Source of the DNA: Przewalskia tangutica
Taxonomy: Eukaryota; Streptophyta; Magnoliopsida; Solanales; Solanaceae
Direction: 5' to 3'
DNA length: 64,000 nucleotides
Assembly: GCA_029844215.1 (NCBI GenBank)
Contig: CM056724.1
Coordinates: forward strand, 32,898,446-32,962,445
The position numbers and the translations under genes were made by a program. The notes below the pieces were generated by a model. That model did not search any database and had not been told where the DNA came from. It saw nothing but the letters and a program-made list of their open reading frames with translations. Positions 34,421 to 45,964 of this stretch are shown piece after piece (position 1 is the first letter of the stretch; each line of letters opens with the position of its first letter).

Positions 34421-35180
34421 ATTGTATAATGACTTTGAGGGCATGTGTCCCTAACGTTGACATAACTGGTTATATATTATGCTCGTTACATACTGACAGT
34501 GATGTTGTATTCCACGAGCATGCTTCTGTAATATTATATGCTGAGGGCAGGTGTCCCTGATTTTGACGTGGCTTTCATATGTGAAAGTGGTACGGTGTTA
34601 TAGTAGTACAGTGATACAAGGTACAGTTGGCTCTGATTGTTATATGACACGGTAGGACCTGGTATTTGATTTTCATACTTGCCCATGTCATTCTTTTGTA
34701 TAGTTATGATCTTGTTTACTGTACTGTATTTTCGTTCCATACTTGGTACATGTTGTACTGACCCCCTTCGGAGGGCTGCGTTCATGTCCGCAGGTCTAGG
34801 TACATAGTTGTGGATCCGTGAGCGTAGGATCCTTGTTCAGCATTTTGGGATAGCTCCAATGTTCTGGAGCTTGTCATTTTGGATAGGTATATTCAGAGGT
34901 ACGACGGGGCCTTGTCCCGTCATAGTATTTGTCCAAAATCATAGAATTCTGTATTTATATGTGGGCTGGACTGGCTAGAGTTGTATTTACATTGTTGGAC
35001 AGTGTAGACCCTTTTTTGGTGATTTATATTATGGCAGCCTTATCGGCTTTGCCTTGGTTTTAAGAAAAAAAATGAATGTTGAGTGTTATTTATCTTCCTC
35101 GGTATATTGTATTGTATGGATAGGAGGGTGCCCAGGTAGGGCACCAGTCACGAGCCCGGGGTTCGGGGTGTGACACATTG

Positions 35181-35866
35181 CTTAAACTATAATTAAACCA
35201 TTTAGTCGCATAATTATTTAGGTAATCAAGACATTATTTACCAAATCCTAACTTGAGGAAAATCATTTTTTATAAATTCCTATTAGCATTCACATAAAAA
35301 ATATATTTATAAATCGTAGGATCGTTAACCTTTGCATGATATATTTTTACATCCTATTTGTTCGTCATCACATGTTTTGCATTTGTTACTTCTATATTAT
35401 ACTAAGCAACATATATACCCTATAGCATAATTTCATATGTTTTCTAACTACTTTTTAAATGCATGTCTTCAACTAAGATTAACTTTATGTATTTTAAACA
35501 AATTTTACATTTTATGCATGCCAAAATACACTTACACTTATAAATATCCTTTGCTTAAATACTTTAAAACATACATTTTCAATAGCATAATAATTAACTC
35601 TAGGTTTGAACGGACAACCGCAAGTTAGCGGATCATTTAGGGTGTCTAACTACTTTCCTTTAGGATAATAAAGAACTCTTGCCCAGAATCTCATTAAAGT
35701 TTAGTAAACCATTTTTAATGGAGTTAGTGTCGACTTCAACCTAGTTGACATTTAGGTGGCGACTCCGCGAACCCTTTTAGCATTTTTAGCCTCTTTAGCA
35801 TTTTATTTTATTTTCTAACATTTCAAAGCAGGAGTGAATATGTCGCGGTCGAAAAAGGGCGTGACA
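35181..35866 (+). repeat. Element A 5' LTR, second part
   Basis: Resumes the LTR exactly where 13151 stopped (compare 61265-61998). It ends GGGCGTGACA at 35866. Compared with the 3' LTR it lacks about 27 bp between TTAGGTG-like repeats just before a primer-site-like TGGCGACTCCGCG (35757-35769). Confidence 0.9.
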
Positions 35867-35870
35867 GAAA

Positions 35871-35888
35871 TGGCGACTCTGCTGGGGA
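35871..35888 (+). promoter_or_regulatory. Primer-binding site of element A
   Basis: TGGCGACTCTGCTGGGGA, one change from the site of element B, four bases after the LTR end. Complementary to tRNA-Arg as remembered. Confidence 0.8.
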
Positions 35889-36439
35889 TAATCAGGTTCT
35901 TAACCATAGCAAGCCTAGGATTATTATTTGGCATTATTTTTGCATTTAATTTTTGTTGTAATTTGTTTTATTGTAATTGTTGTAATTGCTATTTGTTACT
36001 GATTTCCTTAAACTGGCATCCCGTTCATACTTCTTCCACTATGGAAAATTCACACAATCACACACTACACGCGTTGGTGTGCTTCGCGCATCCGCGAATT
36101 TCTTTTAAAATACCCATATTTTAGGAGAGTTGGCACAGGCGTGGAGTTGATCGGTTCGGCTGATCAGCCGCGTAGCCTTCTCACTCGAGTTGTCCGCTCG
36201 GAAACCTTACGTCTAGTAAGCCAAATCTTAGCAAACTTTGGATAGAGCTATACCACCCCTTATCTTAAGGCATGCATGCATTTACCTTAGGTGGTTCGGT
36301 CCTTGGTATCGACACCACAATTAGGAACACACCAAACTTGTCGACGGGTTTCTCAACCCAACGACCAATCAGCATACTATGTGACAATGGTAGACAAATC
36401 CGAGCCTAAACACGACATGCCGAAGTTGGAAAATGCACG
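35889..36439 (+). other. Leader of element A up to insertion of element E
   Basis: Parallels the leader of element B (17065-17610) and has no gene. It stops in the region that in B directly precedes ORF1. Confidence 0.7.
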
Positions 36440-36650
36440 TGTTATACCCCGTATTTTCAGAGTATGTACGTGAGGACGTACGTAGAAAATTTGAGCCTTA
36501 AGTTAGGCAAGTTTCGAAATTTGTACACAACACCCGATTAGAGTCGTTTTTCGACGAAACGTTTCCACAGCTTTTGTTGGGAAAATTCCGGCTATGTCAT
36601 TTATAATTTTTGCGGATTTTTCCGAGAGAAATATTGTGGACCAACGGGAG

Positions 36651-36666
36651 GGTGACATGTGTCACC
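36651..36666 (+). promoter_or_regulatory. Dyad GGTGACATGTGTCACC in E 5' LTR
   Basis: Seven-base perfect arms with a two-base centre, 175 bases before the TATA box. Repeated at 42121-42136, and in variant form at 329-344, 5520-5535, 13466-13483 and 48898-48913. Likely a factor-binding site in the promoter; inference. Confidence 0.5.
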
Positions 36667-36840
36667 CTCACATTGGAACAAATGGGGCGGCAATGGTGGA
36701 CGAAAAAGAGGGCTTTAGTTGGTAGGATATTTTTGTGCAAGTTGTGTGGTAGATGGATAAGGTACACATGGTGGAAATCTAACCCTACACTTGCACCACA
36801 CTTGTCTTCATCTTGGCCATTGGTTGGCCATGGCTTGACC

Positions 36841-36848
36841 TATAAATA
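36841..36848 (+). promoter_or_regulatory. Predicted TATA box of E 5' LTR
   Basis: GACCTATAAATACCCC context, identical in the 3' LTR (42311-42318) and present on the minus strand at 48706-48713 in solo LTR G. Confidence 0.6.
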
Positions 36849-38739
36849 CCCCCCTAAGCTTGAAGAGTTCTTCATCCAAAAATGTGCCTAAGTCTTGAAA
36901 TCTCCCTCCTCCTTTGTAGTAGTCGTCCGCCACACCCTCCCCTTTGAGAAGGCCCCTTGGCCGAAAGTACCCCTTTGCCTAGTGGCTAGCCGAGAGCAAC
37001 CCCCCCCCGAGCCGAGTTGTGCTTGTCAAATTACTACCCTGGTAGAAATGTATTCTACAAGTATCGTTATAATGCCCAAAATACTTTAGCCAAATACCTT
37101 GTAGTACTTTCCAAAGTACCCTTTATACTGGCTTAAAATACTATTATACTTTCCTTTAGCCACTAAACGAAACCCTAAGGAAAAATCTTCACCCGTAGTT
37201 GAAGTATTAAGTAGAAGTTGTGTAGACACTTCTAAGGGTTTCTTGGAGCGTTTTGGGAGCGCACGGAGTAGGAGCTAAACCTTGTTCAGGAACGACATAT
37301 AAACTCGGATAATTTTGGGCTTATCGAGGTAAACATTCTTGACCTTCTGTTGTAATTGGAAATTACATGTTGTTGGAATATATAGTTGAAGTATACTATA
37401 TATAGAACTGAACATTATAAATGTGCGGCAATGTCTTTTGACTTAAGCCTGAATTTAAAGAAGAGAACTGAACTGTAATTACATAGGACTGTATTACAGT
37501 AGACTTGTGTAGCATTACTATATTGTAGAATTGTACGCGTCTGGTCAGACGTGTTAACCCCCCCCCTGGTTGGCTTGGTAGCCGGCCTCGATAGAGGAGG
37601 AGATTTACGCTGTTGCGGGGGGGGGAGGTGCTGCCGAATTTTCTGTAGAATATTCTACGTCGGGATCTAAAGATATTAATAGGCGTTTGTGGCCTTTATA
37701 GGTGAAGTACTAAGAGTAGCGTATTCTACTCGAGGAGTGGAAAGGGCTAGCAAGGTTGTAGTACTTGGAGCTTTTTGCTTATTGTCGATAATCGTCGCGA
37801 GGTATGTGGACCTCTTCCTATCTCTCTAGCATGATATGTGTGAACTATGTAGTACGGTATACGTACATGTGCTAAATGTATTTGATTGATTTAAAACATA
37901 AAGTGTTATAACGGCTTTATGGGAAGTTGGTTATAATAGCTTTATGTGGATAAGCACATACTTTGTGGTTTTTAAAAAGGTAACTGATTTGAATAATAAC
38001 CATTGATATGTGTTAATAAAGACTTGAAGCATTTCAAAAGAATTATGAATCGTTTAGAAAGAATGAGTATTACTGGGGTTTTGAAAGCTTAAGAGTTATA
38101 CTAGCTTTATGGGAAGTTAGGTATAACGGCTTAAGAATGTTTCTTGATTTCGAAATCGTAATGTGTATCGACAAACCACCGCGTTAATAAAAGGAAAATG
38201 TATTGACTAAAGAAGTATTATTAAAACCAAGAGAAACCTCCATCCGCATGAAGCTAAGATGAGACAAAATGATATTACATTTCCTAGATCATGGCTGCTT
38301 AATAAGATTGATTATAAACAAAGAATACCTACTCACTTATAAGACATAGGTTTCTCAAAACGTTTAAAGGAGAATTATGTTTTAAAGGATTTAAAACTAT
38401 GAACTACTAAACCTTATTCTAAAATGAGAAATTTGAGCATTCAAATTAGGCAACTCAACGTTTGGAAAATAAGGTTGTCACTTGATTTTACAAAGGAAAG
38501 CATTTTGGTTTACTTAACAATGTTAGTCACTCCAATTTTATACTACGGGTATCGGGTGACCTTTGTAAAAGAAATGGATCTTAAAAGGAATTTAACGGAC
38601 GTAGTACTCTAAGGTTAAAATCCGGACGTTGACATAAAATGAAAGTACCTTGAGTCGTGTGTAACTTGCTTATACTTGTTGTTATGAAACTTGACCATGT
38701 TACGTGTGATAGCCTTGTTGTGTAAGTACTGTGTTCTAC

Positions 38740-39030
38740 TCGACTACCGGTTCATCCGGGAATGTATATCACTTGACTACCGTCATCCGAATGTATATCA
38801 CTGACTACCGGTCATCCGAATGTATATCACTTGATTACCGGTTCATCCGGGAATGTATTTCACTCGACTACCGGTTCATCCGGGAATGTGTTTCACTTGA
38901 TTACCGGTTCATCCGGGAATGTATTTCACTTGAGGACCGGTTCATCCGGGAATGTATTTCACTTGACTACCGGTTCATCCGGGAATGTATTCCACTCGAC
39001 TACCGGCTCATGGGATGAACCGGGAATGTA
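38740..39030 (+). repeat. 33-bp tandem repeat in E 5' LTR
   Basis: About nine copies of a unit made of CTTGACTACCGGTTCATCC and GGGAATGTATTTCA. The length is a multiple of three, so overlapping frames give an 11-residue repeat that is not a real protein. The 3' LTR copy (44165-44440) has the same units with many small losses at CCGG and GGG. Confidence 0.85.
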
Positions 39031-39672
39031 TTCCACCCTTTTCTATATTGGGTCCATAAGATGGGCCGAGACCTGTTATACGTATCACATGATTTGTACC
39101 TAGACTGCCGGCAGTGAGGAAGGAGTTCCACGCATGAGGATGACTTTTAGGCGTGAGTCCACGACTTGACATGATCGCTTCTATGGAATCAGTAGTTTGG
39201 TTATCATACATGTCTCCGCTTTATATAGACTATTATGATTTCATTTACTGATTTTACGCTTCATACTTGGTACTGTTATCGACCTCCTTGGGCCGTTCAT
39301 GCCGCAGTAAAAGGTACATCATTGCCGATCCCCGCTTAGGATCACCTTTCAAAGATATCGAAGCTCCGTTCCTTCGAGGCTTATCTTTTGGTATGTTACC
39401 ACAGTCCGTAGATGCTTATACATTCGGGGTATGGCGGCCCCCGTCATAGCCATTGTAAAATCTTAGAGGTCCAGAGCAATCGTTGTGGCGTGGTTTGTAA
39501 AAGATAATCGTCGTATTTATCTCTATATGATGAAGGCAACTGCTTTGGTTGGCCTGTTTATTTATCTTTTCTCTTAATTCATGTTCATGTTTCTATTTCC
39601 GCGATTTTCTCGATGTTATATCACTGGGTGCCCGGTAAGGCACGATCCACGCCCGTTCGGTCGTGACAAAAG

Positions 39673-39685
39673 TGGTATCGAGCGC
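39673..39685 (+). promoter_or_regulatory. Primer-binding site of element E
   Basis: TGGTATCGAGCGC, five bases after the LTR, a variant of the initiator-Met tRNA site, identical to the minus-strand site at 1876-1888. Confidence 0.75.
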
Positions 39686-39868
39686 TTAGTCCTCTGAAAG
39701 TGTCTACGCATCGCGTGTCTAGTAAGTCTTGATTATCGGTGTGTTGTGCACCACATCTATAATCGTGAGGTCGCAGGACATTTAGGATCGTTTCCATCCT
39801 TCTCATTCCGAGATCGTGCCTTGTGTGTGATAAATCGACCCTCCGACGTATTCCTTTCCTTTACCGCT

Positions 39869-41064
39869 ATGCCTCCGTAAGGCAACCTGTGCCAGTGGGC
39901 AAGGCGATGAGGAGTCATAGTGAGATACAGAGGAGTACGAGGCGCAGCCCTGGCCAAGACTGAGACAAGATTCGACGGCGGGTTTCGCGACGCCGCCAAA
40001 GACCAGCAGAGTTTAGAGTCGCAGCGTGGTCGCCGAGACTCTGATACTCGAGCCTCCACCCCACACCGAGCCGATGAGACGGGTACAAGGAGATGGCGCC
40101 ATCGCCGCGGTCGTGGCCGATATGAGATAGGCCGGACGCAGCAGCCTCCAGAGCACCCGTAGTACACCCCGAGCGCATTTGAGGCTACGTGACTTCCCGA
40201 GTTGTAGCCTCCGGTGTTCTATGGATCGAGCCGAGGACGACCTCGGGAGTTTATCCGACAGCCTGACGGATCATGAGAGTGATCGAGCCTCGAGGCGAGT
40301 CGGTGGTATTGGGTTCGCATCACCGCGTGATACCGCAGCTGATCGTTTGATTCGTGAGCTGCCCCGGGAAGAGCATGCACTTCCAGCAGCTTGGGACGAA
40401 GTTCTCGAGGGCATTTCTTGCGCATTTCTTGCCCCCACAGATGCGAGGGCTCGGCCGACGATTTTTGACGCTGAGGCGGGACGCGGACGGTTAGAGAGTA
40501 CAATGTGGAGTTCGACTCATTAGCTCGGTATGTTCCGCCAGAGTAGCGGATATGGAGGATGAGTACACCGCTACGCCACCGGCCGACGATTACCGCGAGG
40601 CTTACGGTGTAGCTCTTCACCGCATGGACATTGCCCGCACGCAAGCTCATGCACTAGGATGTGAGGCACGGAGAGGTCGACGGAATGACCGAGATCGCCA
40701 GAAGAGGCCGAACAGCAGGTCCTTTGGTAACTTTTCGAGGCGGACCGCCAAGCAGATCTAGTTATGTACCTCCACCAAGACAGAGTGGTCCCCGCCGGAC
40801 GCCCAGGTATTCGAGCTGGTCGAGCTCCGTGGCTTCGGTTCACAGTATACGTGAGTGCTAGCCACGGGATTCATGTCCCCTCGCCGTGCACGATGTGGCA
40901 AACATCATCCCGGGAATGTCGTCTTTTATCGGTGCTTGTTTCACTGCGCCGTGGCCATGTTACGAGAGACAGTGCTTATAGGAGAGGTACCGCAGCTTGG
41001 CGCAGCCAACCGGATCGATGCGGTGTTCATCGCTTTCATACATGCACTGCAGGCGTACTTATGA
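39869..41064 (+). pseudogene. gag: Tekay-type gag pseudogene
   Basis: The GC-rich internal region holds gag remnants in several frames. An ATG at 39869 is followed within three codons by a stop (Met-Pro-Pro-stop, then Arg-Gln-Pro), an arginine-rich start expected for Del/Tekay gag. Near 40735-40800 a frame reads FRGGPPSRSSYVPPPRQSG, a linker style found before the zinc knuckle. At 40885-40970 a decayed knuckle reads RCGKHHPGNV followed by FYRCLFHC; the usual Cys/His spacing is damaged. Numerous frameshifts, so no product. Confidence 0.7.
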
Positions 41065-41889
41065 TTAGAGTGGAGCGGTAGCTTCAGGTATATCCTTAAC
41101 CATCTAGAGTTTTGTTTGTTATGATAATGTGTTAAGTGTTATGTTCGGATAGCTTGGTGCTAAAATGTGATTTAGAAACATGCTTAGTGAAAGGGTAAGC
41201 CTGGGGGTGAGAAAATGATGAACCTTAGAATATTACAGTTGAGACCTTAGATGTAAGGCCGTCTTGAGTACAAGATTTTGCGAGTGATCCTTGTCAGAGT
41301 GCATTTTATGCCTAGAATGTATTGTGTGATAAGTCCCTGGGTTGGGTAAATGAAAGTGGTAGCTTTCATGATGTGTTTTAGCAAGATTGTTCCGTGTCGA
41401 GGAGCAAGAGTTGGCGCGATAGTGGGTCGGGTTGGGGCCATGTTGCGGGCCAACCCGCGTCCCGTTTCGAGGAAAGGTCAGCTCTGGGTGGTCGCCGGTG
41501 GCGGTCACGCGGTGCTAGGCCCAAGTTTAGATGACCATCTTATGAGTTCGTGGATACGCTCGACCAGAATCAGTTCGTGAAGGCGAGTGGCCTTAGAGGA
41601 AATCGAGGTTAGTAAGATGACCAAGTTTCGAGGTAGTGACTCGAGGGTTGGAAAACGAGCGTTGGCGAAGTGTGGTGCGTGTCCGGGAAGAGTTCGAGTG
41701 TTGAACAGTGCGACGAGGTAGGGAGAAGTGAACGAGTGTTATCGTTTCTTTTGTTTTAACATAGGTGATTCCTCGTGGACTTGGGATTTCGTATTTTGTG
41801 CATTTGTTATTTCATGGCGGTGTGGCATGATTGTTTTAGACGTATAGCGGTGAGTCTTCACCGCGCATTTGTGTTGAGACTTGAGAAGG
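41065..41889 (+). other. Gene-free internal 3' part of element E
   Basis: No protease, RT or integrase motif. Short frames at 41247-41580 on either strand have no family similarity that I can see. It probably joins gag remnants directly to the 3' end of pol or the 3' untranslated region. Confidence 0.55.
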
Positions 41890-41919
41890 AACATTCGGAC
41901 GAATGTTTCTAAGGAAGAA
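41890..41919 (+). promoter_or_regulatory. Hairpin and polypurine tract before E 3' LTR
   Basis: AACATTCG (41890-41897), GA, CGAATGTT (41900-41907), then TCTAAGGAAGAA up to the LTR. The same pair is beside the 3' LTR of the element at the left edge (475-507). Confidence 0.7.
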
Positions 41920-44900
41920 TGTTATACCCGTATTTTCGTATATGCGTGAGGACGTCGTAGAAAATTTGAGCCTTAAGTTAGGCAAGTTTCAAATTTGTAC
42001 ACAACACCCGATTAGAGTCGTTTTTAAACGTTTCCTGACTTTTGTTGGGAAAATTCCGCTATGTCATTTATAATTTTTGCGGATTTTTCCGAGAGACGAA
42101 ACATTGTGGACCAACGGGAGGGTGACATGTGTCACCTTCACATTGGAACAAATGGGGCGGCAATGGTGGACGAAAAAGAGGGCTTTAGTTGGTAGGATAT
42201 TTTTGTGCAAGTTGTGTGGTAGATGGATAAGGTACACATGGTGGAAATCTAACCCTACACTTGCACCACACTTGTCTTCATCTTGGCCATTGGTTGGCCA
42301 TGGCTTGACCTATAAATACCCCAAGCTTGAAGAGTTCTTCATCCAAAATGTGCCTAAGTCTTGAAATCTCCTCCTCTCCTTGTAGTAGTCGTCCGCCACC
42401 CTCCCCTTTGAGAAGGCCCCTCGCCGAAAGTACCCCCTTGCTTGGCTCTGCCGAGCAACCCCTAGCCTAGTTGTGCTAGTCAAAATACTACCCCCTCGTA
42501 GAAATGTATTCTACAAGTATCGTTATAATGCCCAAAATACTTTAGCCAAATACCTTGTAGTACTTTCCAAAGTACCCTTTATACTGGCCTAAAATACTAT
42601 TATACTTTCCTTTAGCCACTAAACGAAACCCTAAGGAAAAATCTTCACCGTAGTTGAAGTATTAAGTAGAAGTTGTGTAGACACTTCTAAGGGTTTCTTG
42701 GAGCGTTTTGGGGCGCACTGAGTAGGAGCTAAACCTTGTTCAGAAACGACATATAAACTCTGATAATTTTGGGCTTATCGAGGTAAACATTCTTGACCTT
42801 CATTGTAATTGGAAATTACATGTTGTTGGAATATATAGTTCAAGTATACTATATATAGAACTCAACATTATAAATGTGCGGCAATGTCTTTTGACTTAAG
42901 CCCAATTTAAAGAAGAGAACTAAATCAGAATTACATAGGATGTATTACAGAGACTTGTGTAGCATTACTATATTGTAGAATTATGCGCGTCTGGTCGACG
43001 TGTTAACCCCCTCGTTGGCTTGGTAGCGGCCTCGATAGAGGAGGAGATTTACGCTGTTGCGGGGAGAGTCTTTGCCAATTTTCGTAGAATATTCTACGTC
43101 GGATCTAAGGATATTAATAGGCGTTTGTGGCCTTTATAGGTGAAGTACTAAGAGTAGCGTATTCTACTCGAGGAGTGGAAAGTGGCTAGCAAGGTTGTAG
43201 TACTTGGAGCTTTTGCTTATTGTCGATAATCGCCGCGAGGTATGTGGACCTCTTCCTATCTCTCTAGCATGATATGTGTGAACTATGTAGTACGGTATAC
43301 GCATGTGCTAAATGTATTTGATTGATTTAAAACATAAAGTGTTATAACGGCTTTATGGGAAGTTGGTTATAATAGCTTTATGTGGATAAGCACATACTTT
43401 GTGGTTTTAAAAAGGTAATCGATTTGAATAATAACCTACTTGATATGTGTTAATAAAGACTTGAAGCATTTCAAAAGATTTATGAATCGCTTTGAAAGAA
43501 TGAGTATTATGGTTTTGAAAGCTTAAGAGTTATACTAGCTTTATGGGAAGTTAGGTATAACGGCTTAAGAATGTTTCTTGATTTCGAAATCGAATGTGTA
43601 TCGACAAACCACCGCAGCGTTAATAAAAGGAAAATGTATTGACTAAAGAAGTATTATTAAAACCAGTAGAAACCTCCATCCGCATGAAGCTAAGATGAGA
43701 CAAAATGATATTACATTTCCTAGATCATGCCGCTTAATAAGATTGATTATAAACAAAGAATACCTACTCACTTATAAGACATAGGTTTCTCAAAACGCTT
43801 AAAGGAGAATTATGTTTTAAAGGATTTAAAACTATGAACTACGAAACCTTTTTCTAAAATGAGAAATTTGAGCATTCAAATTAGGCAACTTCAACGCTTG
43901 GAAAATAAGGTTGTCACTGATTTTACAAAGGAAAGCATTTTGGTTTACTTAACAATGTTAGTCACTCCAATTTTATACTACGTATCGGGTGACCTTTGTA
44001 AAAGAAATGGATCTTAAAAGGAATTTAACGGACGTAGTACTCTAAGGTTAAAATCCGACGTTGACATAAAATGAAAGTACCTCGAGTCGTGTGTAACTTG
44101 CTTATACTTGTTGTTATGAAACTTGACCATGTTACGTGTGATAGCCTTGTTGTGTAAGTCGTGTTCTACTCGACTACCGGTTCATCCGAATGTATATCAC
44201 TTGACTACCGTCATCCGAATGTATATCACTTGACTCACGTCATCCGAATGTATATCACTTGATTACCGGCTCATCCGGAATGTATTTCACTCGACTACGG
44301 CTCATCCGAATGTGTTTCACTTGATTACGGTTCATCCGGAATGTATTTCACTTGAGGACCGGTTCATCGGAATGTATTTCACTTGACTACCGGTTCATCC
44401 GAATGTATTCCACTCGACTCTAGGTTCACGGGATGAACCGAATGATTCCACCCTTTTCTATATTGGGTCCATAAGATGGGCGAGACCATTATACGTATCA
44501 CATGATTTGTACCTAGACCGGCGGTGAGGAAGGAGTTCCACGGGCATGAGGATGACTTTTAGGGCGTGAGTCTCGACTGACACGATCGCTTCTATGTTGT
44601 GATCGTAGTTTGGTTATCATACATGTCTCTGCTTTATATAGACTATTATGATTTCATTTACAATATTTCTGATTTCACATACTTGGTACTGTTGTCTCGA
44701 CCTCCTTGGGTGCGTTCATGCCGCAGTAAAGGTACATCGGTGCCGATCCCGCTTAGGATCACCTTTCAGATATTGGGAAGCTCCGTTCCTTCGAGGCTTA
44801 TCTTTTGGTATGTTACCCCAGTCCGTAGATGCTTATACATTCGTGGTATGGCGGGCCCCGTCCGCCATAGTCGTTGTAAAATCTTAGAGTGCAGCTTTGT

Positions 44901-45097
44901 TGTGGCGGGGTTTGTAAAAAGATAATCGTCGGTATTTATGTCTATATGATGAAGGCAACTGTTTTGGTTGGCCTGTTTATTTATCTTTTCTCTTAATTCA
45001 TGTTCATGTTTCTATTTCCGCTGATTTTCTCTGATGTTATATCACTAGGGTGCCCGGGGTAAGGCACCAGTCACGGGCCCGGGTTCGGGTCGTGACA
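41920..45097 (+). repeat. Element E 3' LTR (3.2 kb)
   Basis: Aligns along its full length with 36440-39668, with TATAAATA at 42311-42318, the GTATGT donor consensus at 43240-43245 and repeats at 44165-44440. Most differences from the 5' copy are one- to four-base losses in G/C-rich places. Confidence 0.9.
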
Positions 45098-45102
45098 GCA
45101 CG

Positions 45103-45408
45103 TCTATTTCATCGTCGTTTCCAACAAAAGCGTTACAGTTTGACGACTTGGACAAATCTATCATAACCTCACATGTCTGGCGTTTAGGCTCACCTCTGAC
45201 ATAAAAGATGCCTCATGCATATTAGGAACTACTTTGATGTTTTGTGTGCAACATATCTGTTATATATTACCTACAAATGACATGTTCTATACTAACTTGG
45301 TTTGCTGCATCTTAAAGGATTTATCATCTTCCCCAAAGGTCGATTCGTATTTGACTAAGCAATGGCAGAGCATTGATACTTCACAAGATCAAAGGAACGA
45401 TCATGTGA
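45103..45408 (+). other. Element A spacer corresponding to the ORF1-gag spacer of B
   Basis: Matches 19110-19386 of element B. ORF1 is absent between the leader and this spacer, so the deletion spans roughly the whole ORF1. No gene. Confidence 0.65.
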
Positions 45409-45964
45409 CATGACTGATTCAAGGGCATTTGAGCAGAATGAGTCGAACCCATCTTGGTTCCTATAGACAAAGCAGAGGTATCAGAGGATAAAAGCAGTGT
45501 AGATCCAGTCGAACACCTCGCCCAATTACCGCTGTAAATGGCAACCCTGCAGGCCGAAATTAAAAGGCTCTGAAACCTCACCAAACTACTCGTCAGTTCA
45601 AATAACCAAAACAACCGAAACCCTCCAAATTATTACCAGTACCCCCTTACTTCATATCCCGTTTACTACACTCAGCCAATATACAATGCATCCCAAGCAC
45701 CCATATATTCCGCACAAAACCAAATGCCTACCATACCCCAGCCAAACACATACCATGATAAAAAGCTACCACAAACCTATTTTCGTGATACATATGATAA
45801 CCCCTTATGGTACCCACCTGTATATACGCCACAACCAAAGGCCTGTCCACTAAATACATTCACACCCCACCTAAATGCCAAAGAAAGGCCAGCCAAAATA
45901 TACGCCCATTTAGTCGAGCCTTTATCGCAGCTGTACGAGAGGTTGAGAGTTGCAGGGATACTCC
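45409..45964 (+). pseudogene. gag: Element A gag remnant, N- and C-terminal pieces
   Basis: The start resembles B gag (ATG at 45410, ACTGATTCAAGGGCATTTGA) but has stops at once. After a short stretch the sequence jumps to the proline/tyrosine-rich region with PIYNASQAPIY-like codons (45682-45720), then PAKIYAHLVEPLSQLYERLR (45888-45950), which parallels LVEPIPQVYERLR in B. The gag core of B (about 19905-20700) is missing. It is cut at 45964 by solo LTR G and continues at 49229. Confidence 0.75.

Larger units (their letters stand above)
13152..35175 (+). mobile_element. Solo LTR F (Tekay-type), split by element B
   Basis: It begins TGTTACATCC at 13152 and ends ...GGGGTGTGACA at 35175, with CATTG duplicated at 13147-13151 and 35176-35180. 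Removing element B leaves one LTR of about 4.48 kb (13152-14617 plus 32154-35175) with no primer site, coding region or second LTR. This is the product expected from recombination between the two LTRs of a full element. It is inserted in the 5' LTR of element A. Confidence 0.88.
36440..39668 (+). repeat. Element E 5' LTR (3.2 kb)
   Basis: Contains the dyad GGTGACATGTGTCACC (36651-36666), TATAAATA (36841-36848), a conserved CGCGAG/GTATGTG donor consensus (exon end 37801) and a 33-bp minisatellite (38740-39030). Small open frames are incidental. Confidence 0.9.
36440..45097 (+). mobile_element. Element E: gag-only Tekay/Del-like retrotransposon
   Basis: It is bounded by TGTTATACCCC at 36440 and GGTCGTGACA at 45097, with a perfect GCACG duplication (36435-36439, 45098-45102). 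LTRs are 36440-39668 and 41920-45097. The 2.25-kb internal region has a primer site, a decayed gag and a hairpin plus purine tract, but no protease, RT or integrase. It therefore needed a helper element. It is inserted in the internal region of element A at the leader/ORF1 boundary. Confidence 0.9.

Noticed and set aside
36610..37089. Open frames duplicated at 42077-42364
   Set aside because: Both are in LTR copies of element E around the TATA box; the frame is broken by indels between copies, so no coding constraint.
38731..39103. Open frames with an 11-residue repeat
   Set aside because: Product of the 33-bp minisatellite in the LTR of E; no start context or domain.
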